64,000 nt of DNA from UKL13-2 sp038321965 (lineage in GTDB: Bacteria; Pseudomonadota; Gammaproteobacteria; Burkholderiales; Usitatibacteraceae). A program made the translations under genes and the position numbers. Below, piece after piece: positions 59,272 to 64,000 of the stretch (position 1 is the first letter of the stretch; every line of letters begins with the position of its first letter). The notes beneath the pieces are model-generated. The model saw only the letters and a program-made list of their open reading frames with translations. It had not been told where the DNA came from and ran no database searches. The stretch is taken from NCBI GenBank assembly GCA_038321965.1, contig JBBQFL010000021.1, forward strand, positions 1 through 64,000, read 5' to 3'.

Positions 59272-60708
59272 CTATCCTGCTTTCAGTGCTGTCATTACTT
59301 CGTCGAGCATCTTCTTCGCGTCACCAAACAACATTCGGTTGTTCTCTTTGTAGAACAGCGGATTGTCCACACCTGCGTAACCCGACGCCATGCTGCGCTT
59401 CATTACAATTGAAGTCTTGGCCTTCCAGACTTCCAGCACCGGCATACCGGCGATGGGGCTGCCCGGGTCATCTTGCGCGCTGGGGTTGACGATGTCGTTG
59501 GCACCGATGACCATCACCACGTCGGTCGCCGGAAAGTCCGCGTTGATTTCGTCCATTTCCAGAACGATGTCGTAAGGCACTTTCGCCTCGGCGAGCAATA
59601 CGTTCATATGGCCAGGCATGCGGCCCGCGACCGGATGAATGCCGAAGCGCACATTGACACCCTTATCACGCAGATAACGGGTGATATCGTTAACGGTGTG
59701 CTGCGCCTGCGCTACCGCCATGCCGTAGCCAGGGACGATGATCACACTTCTGGCGTCGCGCAACAATTCGGCGGTCTCGGTAGCGCTTACCGGCACCACT
59801 TCACCAGCAGGTGCACCATCTGCAGCTTTCACAACAGTACCACCGCCGGAACCAAATCCGCCCGCGATCACGCTGATGAAATTGCGGTTCATCGCCTGAC
59901 ACATGATGTACGACAGAATCGCGCCGCTGGAGCCGACCAATGCGCCGGTCACGATCAACAGGTCGTTCGACAGCATAAAGCCGGTCGCCGCCGCTGCCCA
60001 GCCCGAGTAGCTATTCAGCATCGACACCACAACAGGCATGTCCGCGCCACCGATGGCCATGACCATATGAATGCCGAACAGCAGTGCGATGACGGTCATG
60101 ATGATGAGTGGGGTCATTCCTTCTTGCACAGTGTGCGCGGCCATGAATTCGCGACCGAACCAGATGACCGCGATCAGCCCGGCAAGGTTTAGCCAATGAC
60201 GACCCGGCAGCAGCAGCGGTTTGCCGCCGATCTTGCCGGAAAGTTTGCCGAACGCGATCACCGAGCCAGACAAAGTCACCGCGCCGATGAGAATGCCGAC
60301 ATACACTTCGATGTGATGGATGGTCTTCTCGGCAGCGCTGAGCGGCGCACCCGAGCCCAGATCGAACATGGAGCCCGGATCGATATAGCTGGCAAAGCCG
60401 ACCACCATCGCAGCAAGGCCAACGAGGCTGTGCATGAACGCAACCAGCTCCGGCATCTGCGTCATTTGCACGGTGCGGGCAAGGTACACGCCGATACTAC
60501 CACCCACCAGAAGCGCGCCAACGATCCAGGCAAGACCGCCGCTGGTAACACGTGGACCGAATACCGACGCCAATACGGCGATGGTCATGCCGATCATGCC
60601 GTAGAGGTTGCCGCGGCGCGAGCTTTCGGGATTGGAGAGTCCGCCCAAACTCAGGATAAAGAGAATGATGGCGGCGATATAACAAACAGTGACGAGGCTG
60701 GCTGACAT
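59272..60708 (-). CDS. pntB: NAD(P)+ transhydrogenase subunit beta
   Basis: A 478-residue inner-membrane subunit with about nine helices (1-270) and a C-terminal NADP(H)-binding domain (about 300-478). The NADP site includes VIIVPGYGMAVAQAQHTVND, then FGIHPVAGRMPGHMNVLLAE, and DVVMVIGANDIVNPSAQDDP. The enzyme uses the proton-motive force to reduce NADP+ with NADH. It is 12 bp downstream of pntA. Confidence 0.96.
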   Translation of the reverse strand: MSASLVTVCYIAAIILFILSLGGLSNPESSRRGNLYGMIGMTIAVLASVFGPRVTSGGLAWIVGALLVGGSIGVYLARTVQMTQMPELVAFMHSLVGLAAMVVGFASYIDPGSMFDLGSGAPLSAAEKTIHHIEVYVGILIGAVTLSGSVIAFGKLSGKIGGKPLLLPGRHWLNLAGLIAVIWFGREFMAAHTVQEGMTPLIIMTVIALLFGIHMVMAIGGADMPVVVSMLNSYSGWAAAATGFMLSNDLLIVTGALVGSSGAILSYIMCQAMNRNFISVIAGGFGSGGGTVVKAADGAPAGEVVPVSATETAELLRDARSVIIVPGYGMAVAQAQHTVNDITRYLRDKGVNVRFGIHPVAGRMPGHMNVLLAEAKVPYDIVLEMDEINADFPATDVVMVIGANDIVNPSAQDDPGSPIAGMPVLEVWKAKTSIVMKRSMASGYAGVDNPLFYKENNRMLFGDAKKMLDEVMTALKAG

Positions 60709-60720
60709 TTTCCCGTCCCC

Positions 60721-62319
60721 TTATTTACGGAACATGGCCAGCATGCGTTGCGTCACCGCAAAGCCGCCGAACATATTGATGGCAGTAAGGCCGATGCCCG
60801 CGACCGCGAGCCAGCGAATGACCTCATCCGGTCGCGCATTTTGCATAACTGCGCCGGCCATTGCTGGCGGCGCAATCTGCACCAGTGCCCCGATGATGAT
60901 GATGCTGCTGATCGCATTGGTCACGCTCATCAGCGGCGTGTGCAGCGCAGGGGTCACGTTCCACACCACCATGTAGCCGACAAAGCAGGCCAGCACGAAC
61001 ACCGTGAAATGGCCAAGGAACGCAGCCGGCGCATTGGCCCCGACAAACCAGAACACGACAGCCGCCACCGCGAACATGACGGTGAGTTTTTGGGCTGACA
61101 TCGGCGCACCTCCGCCATGACCATGGCCTTTTTTGGCAGGCATAACAACGGCGGCCGCGGGCTTGGCAACCGCTGGCGGCGCGACAACCTTGGGTGGCGC
61201 CGGCCACGTGACCTCGCCCAGCTTGATTACGGTCAGGCCACGGATGGCTTCGTCTTCCATATTGACGTTGATGACGCCGTCCTTGGTCTTGCACAGCTCC
61301 TCGGACAAGCGAAAAAGGTTGGTGCCGTACAACGTCGAGGCTTGTTTCGCCAAGCGGCTTGCGAGGTCGGTGTAGCCGACGATGGTGACGCCATGCTTCA
61401 CCACGACCTTACCCGGCTCAGTCAGCTCACAGTTGCCGCCCTGCTCTGCAGCCATATCGACAATCACGCTGCCAGCCTTCATCGACTGCACCATCTCGGC
61501 CGTAATGAGCTTGGGCGCTGGCTTGCCGGGGATCAGTGCGGTGGTGATGATGATGTCCACTTCCCGCGCTTGCTGCGCGTACATCTCGCGCTGGGCTTTC
61601 TGAAAGCCCTCGGACATGACCTTGGCATAACCACCGCCGCCCGATCCTTCTTCCTCAAAATTGACCTTGACGAACTCGCCGCCAAGCGACATCACCTGAT
61701 CAGCCACTTCAGCGCGCGTGTCGTTGGCGCGCACGATGGCACCCATGCTGGCGGCAGTGCCGATGGCAGCTAAGCCCGCGACGCCGGCCCCGGCAATAAA
61801 TACCTTCGCCGGCGGCACCTTGCCCGCAGCAGTGATCTGCCCGCTGAAAAAGCGGCCGAAGGCGTTGGCTGCCTCGATGACGGCGCGATACCCGGTGACG
61901 CCAGCCATCGACGTGAGCGCGTCCATTTTCTGGGCGCGGGACAGCGTGCGCGGCAGACAATCGATCGCCAGTACCGTGACTTTTCGCTCTGCCATGGCCT
62001 TCATCAGTTCCGGGTTTTGAGCCGGCCAGATGAAAGAAATCAGCGCTTGCCCTTCCTTCATCACCGCCACCTCGTCCATGGTCGGCGCACGCACCTTGAA
62101 GACGATGTCGGAGTTCGCCCACAGATCGCGGGCGCTGCCAGCGATGCTGGCACCAGACTTGCGATAATCCTCATCGCTTACGTTGGCGGCATCGCCAGCG
62201 CCGGCTTCCACCTGCACCGCGAATCCCAGCTTGATCAGTTTTTCTACAACGTCGGGAACGGTGGCAACGCGCTTCTCACCCGGAAAAATCTCGCGTGGTA
62301 CTCCGATTATTTGCGGCAT
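60721..62319 (-). CDS. pntA: NAD(P)+ transhydrogenase subunit alpha
   Basis: A 532-residue fused alpha subunit. The NAD(H)-binding domain (1-375) has GVPREIFPGEKRVATVPDVV, AGVTGYRAVIEAANAFGRFF and the Rossmann loop VFIAGAGVAGLAAIGTAASM. A Pro/Ala-rich linker (about 385-415) leads to a C-terminal part with about four hydrophobic helices (420-520). In some bacteria these parts are two genes (pntAA and pntAB); here they are fused. It heads the pntAB operon. Confidence 0.96.
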   Translation of the reverse strand: MPQIIGVPREIFPGEKRVATVPDVVEKLIKLGFAVQVEAGAGDAANVSDEDYRKSGASIAGSARDLWANSDIVFKVRAPTMDEVAVMKEGQALISFIWPAQNPELMKAMAERKVTVLAIDCLPRTLSRAQKMDALTSMAGVTGYRAVIEAANAFGRFFSGQITAAGKVPPAKVFIAGAGVAGLAAIGTAASMGAIVRANDTRAEVADQVMSLGGEFVKVNFEEEGSGGGGYAKVMSEGFQKAQREMYAQQAREVDIIITTALIPGKPAPKLITAEMVQSMKAGSVIVDMAAEQGGNCELTEPGKVVVKHGVTIVGYTDLASRLAKQASTLYGTNLFRLSEELCKTKDGVINVNMEDEAIRGLTVIKLGEVTWPAPPKVVAPPAVAKPAAAVVMPAKKGHGHGGGAPMSAQKLTVMFAVAAVVFWFVGANAPAAFLGHFTVFVLACFVGYMVVWNVTPALHTPLMSVTNAISSIIIIGALVQIAPPAMAGAVMQNARPDEVIRWLAVAGIGLTAINMFGGFAVTQRMLAMFRK

Positions 62320-62441
62320 GTTTGTTATCTCCCTGAATTCCCTGCTTCAGTTTACTTGCTTAAGTACCCACGATATTGTCAGTATTAAGACTATCCCCGT
62401 GAGTGTAGCTCGAACTTGTGCTGCGTTGGATACAACGATCA

Positions 62442-63650
62442 CTACAGCGGCAACTGTCGCGCCAACTGGAACGCCGTGATGGGGGCAGCCAGTCCTTTGC
62501 CGAAGCCGATCACCTTGAAAAACTCGCCCATTTCGGCCGGCGAAACTAGCCGTTGCACTTGATTGGTCAACGGCAGATAGCTCGCGGCCGCCATAGGATC
62601 GGCGAGCTGCAAGCGTTCGGTGAGACCACTGGCGAGGAGAAAATTAGCCTGCGTCGTGTAGCCGAGCAACGCCAATCCGGCTGCAATACCCGCATCGGCG
62701 ACTGCAGTGAAATCCACGTGGGCGGTGATGTCCTGCAATCCCGGGAAACGGAACGGATCGGTATGCGCGAAATGCCGGTAGTGGCACATCAGCGTCCCGG
62801 TGACACGGCTGGGATGGTAATACTCGGCGCGGCGAAAGCCGTAATCGACAAATATTATCGCGCCATGCTTGAGCGATTGTGCGAGGCTCTTGACCAACCC
62901 ACCTGCCGCGGGTGCTACTTCGGTGAGATAACCTTCCGGTGGCGCATGGTTCAGGTGTTCGCGCTGGATTGCAGTCACCGGCTCATTCAGCCCCGGCGAC
63001 AACGCCGGTACGTCCTGCCATACCAAGGCGTCGTCTTTCACCGCCACACCGCGTTCAAATATCCAGCCGGAAGAAAAGGTCACGAGATGAACTGGAACGA
63101 CATCCAGCACCTCATTGGCGATGATGGCACCGATAAAATCCTGCGGGAGTTGGTCCATCCACACTGCGCGATTGGCTAGATGGGCTGGCAGGCTGGCGAT
63201 GGCCTGCTGCTGCCTTTCACGTAAGTCGGCGCTAACTTCGAGCAGAAAATATTTGCCGGGCATGGTGCCGGTCTCTTCCAGCGCCAGCAATACGTCGACC
63301 GCAAGTTTTCCCGAACCTGGCCCCAGTTCCAACACATCGCCGCCGGTCTCGTGGAGCACTTCACTAATGCTTTGCGCGAGGCACTGGCCAAACAGGGGGG
63401 AGATTTCCGGCGCCGTCACAAAATCACCGTCGGCACCAAACTTGCGCGCACCTGCTGCGTAGTAACCCAGGCCGGGCGCATACAGTGCGAGCTCCATGAA
63501 GCGTGCAAAGGATAGCCATCCATTTGCCTTGGCGATCTCCTCCCGAAGCATCGTCGTGCAAGCGTGCGTATGGGTGAGCGCGTCGCCGGTCGGCTCGGGC
63601 AACTGATTCGATTGATCGCGCGGCAGTGGTGATCGCATGAGATGGCGCAA
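62442..63650 (-). CDS. MidA/NDUFAF7-family SAM-dependent methyltransferase
   Basis: A 402-residue class I methyltransferase-like protein. It contains WLSFARFMELALYAPGLGYY, then FGADGDFVTAPEISPLFGQC, the SAM loop DVLELGPGSGKLAVDVL and the ANEVLDVVPVHLV motif. The mitochondrial member NDUFAF7 dimethylates an arginine in a complex I subunit; the role of bacterial members is less clear. It is divergent from the SDR gene at the window edge. The ATG at 63650 gives a 40-residue leader before the conserved part. Confidence 0.9.
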   Translation of the reverse strand: MRHLMRSPLPRDQSNQLPEPTGDALTHTHACTTMLREEIAKANGWLSFARFMELALYAPGLGYYAAGARKFGADGDFVTAPEISPLFGQCLAQSISEVLHETGGDVLELGPGSGKLAVDVLLALEETGTMPGKYFLLEVSADLRERQQQAIASLPAHLANRAVWMDQLPQDFIGAIIANEVLDVVPVHLVTFSSGWIFERGVAVKDDALVWQDVPALSPGLNEPVTAIQREHLNHAPPEGYLTEVAPAAGGLVKSLAQSLKHGAIIFVDYGFRRAEYYHPSRVTGTLMCHYRHFAHTDPFRFPGLQDITAHVDFTAVADAGIAAGLALLGYTTQANFLLASGLTERLQLADPMAAASYLPLTNQVQRLVSPAEMGEFFKVIGFGKGLAAPITAFQLARQLPL

Positions 63651-63672
63651 ATTTGAATGTAAGATTATCCCA

Positions 63673-64000
63673 TGAGCGAAAACAACTCCCTACCCGTGAT
63701 TCTGATTACCGGCGCTGCCAAGAGAGTCGGCGCGGCCATCACCAAAGCGCTGCATGCGGCAGGCGCCAACGTGATCGTGCATTGCAATCGCTCGCGCACG
63801 GATGCTGATGCGCTGGTACTGGAATTGAACAACCTGCGCACACGCTCGGCATCGATTCTGCAGGGCGACTTGCTTGCTTACAACGCGTTGAAGGGTTTGA
63901 TCGACCAGGCGGCGTCTGCATTCGGCCGCCTCGACGGGCTGGTCAACAATGCGTCCGCGTTTTACCCGACGCCCGTGGGTACTATCGTTGAAGACCACTG
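63673..64000 (+). CDS. Pteridine reductase-like SDR (partial, runs off the right edge)
   Basis: The first 109 residues of a short-chain dehydrogenase/reductase. It starts MSENNSLPVILITGAAKRVG, where TGAAKRVGAAI is the TGxxxRxG wording of pteridine reductases (FolM/PTR1-like) rather than the general TGxxxGxG. HCNRSRTD follows as the NADPH-phosphate site, and LVNNASAFYPTPVG is the NNAS block. The catalytic Ser-Tyr-Lys lie beyond the window. It is probably a dihydropterin/dihydrofolate reductase; folE elsewhere in the window is in the same pathway. Confidence 0.88.

Noticed and set aside
59473..60192. 239-codon plus-strand open frame over pntB
   Set aside because: Antisense shadow with His/Arg/Asp-rich composition; pntB on the other strand is unambiguous.

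Overview
The window is a stretch of betaproteobacterial chromosome of moderately high G+C, probably from the Burkholderiales or Nitrosomonadales in the broad sense. The evidence is the set of characteristic gene neighbourhoods: hemA-prfA-prmC-grxD; pilBCD-coaE-zapD-yacG; a complete aa3-type cytochrome oxidase locus with heme A synthesis and assembly factors; folE-rpoH-ftsXEY-rsmD-coaD-fdx; lolB-ispE-tRNA-Gln-prs-rplY-pth-ychF; and pntBA. I do not name a species.

Layout. About 0-18 kb is the accessory part. The left edge may clip a transposase. Then come a thioesterase, a CPA1 Na+/H+ antiporter and a CsbD stress protein, followed by a gene-poor stretch full of palindromic repeats and a frameshifted signal peptidase I remnant. 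A tight three-gene operon at 4.3-7.65 kb looks like an ABC-three-component (ABC-3C) anti-invader system: a Rad50-like ATPase, a middle component, and a CTD protein with an N-terminal Mrr-like nuclease. After it are a tRNA-Leu 3' fragment, a multipass membrane protein with a caspase-like C13 peptidase domain, an unknown membrane-anchored protein, a YciI protein and a BtuCD-type ABC transporter with no binding protein. Oxyanion uptake fills 15-21.4 kb: a HTH/PBP-like regulator diverges from tupBCA (tungstate), and modEABC (molybdate) converges on it from the hemA operon side.

From 21 to 64 kb the window is dense and conserved. It holds heme synthesis and translation termination, type IV pilus assembly, the cytochrome c oxidase locus (coxB-coxA-small ORF-ctaG-DUF2970-coxC; surf1-SCO-like-ctaA-ctaB-sco), a BLUF photoreceptor next to folE, rpoH, cell division and SRP receptor genes (ftsX, ftsE, ftsY), coaD, a ferredoxin, a dynamin-like GTPase, mutM, the lolB-to-ychF cluster, the proton-translocating transhydrogenase pntAB, a MidA/NDUFAF7-type methyltransferase, and the start of a pteridine-reductase-like SDR that runs off the right edge.

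Most notable observations: (1) the ABC-3C operon with a predicted nuclease; (2) a perfect CIRCE operator overlapping a sigma-E-consensus promoter and a sigma-70-like promoter in front of rpoH; (3) a dispersed inverted-repeat element inside the 5' end of tupA that seems to supply part of its signal peptide; (4) the membrane-bound C13 peptidase preceded by a perfect 22-bp palindrome. All calls come from reading the sequence; no database search was run.
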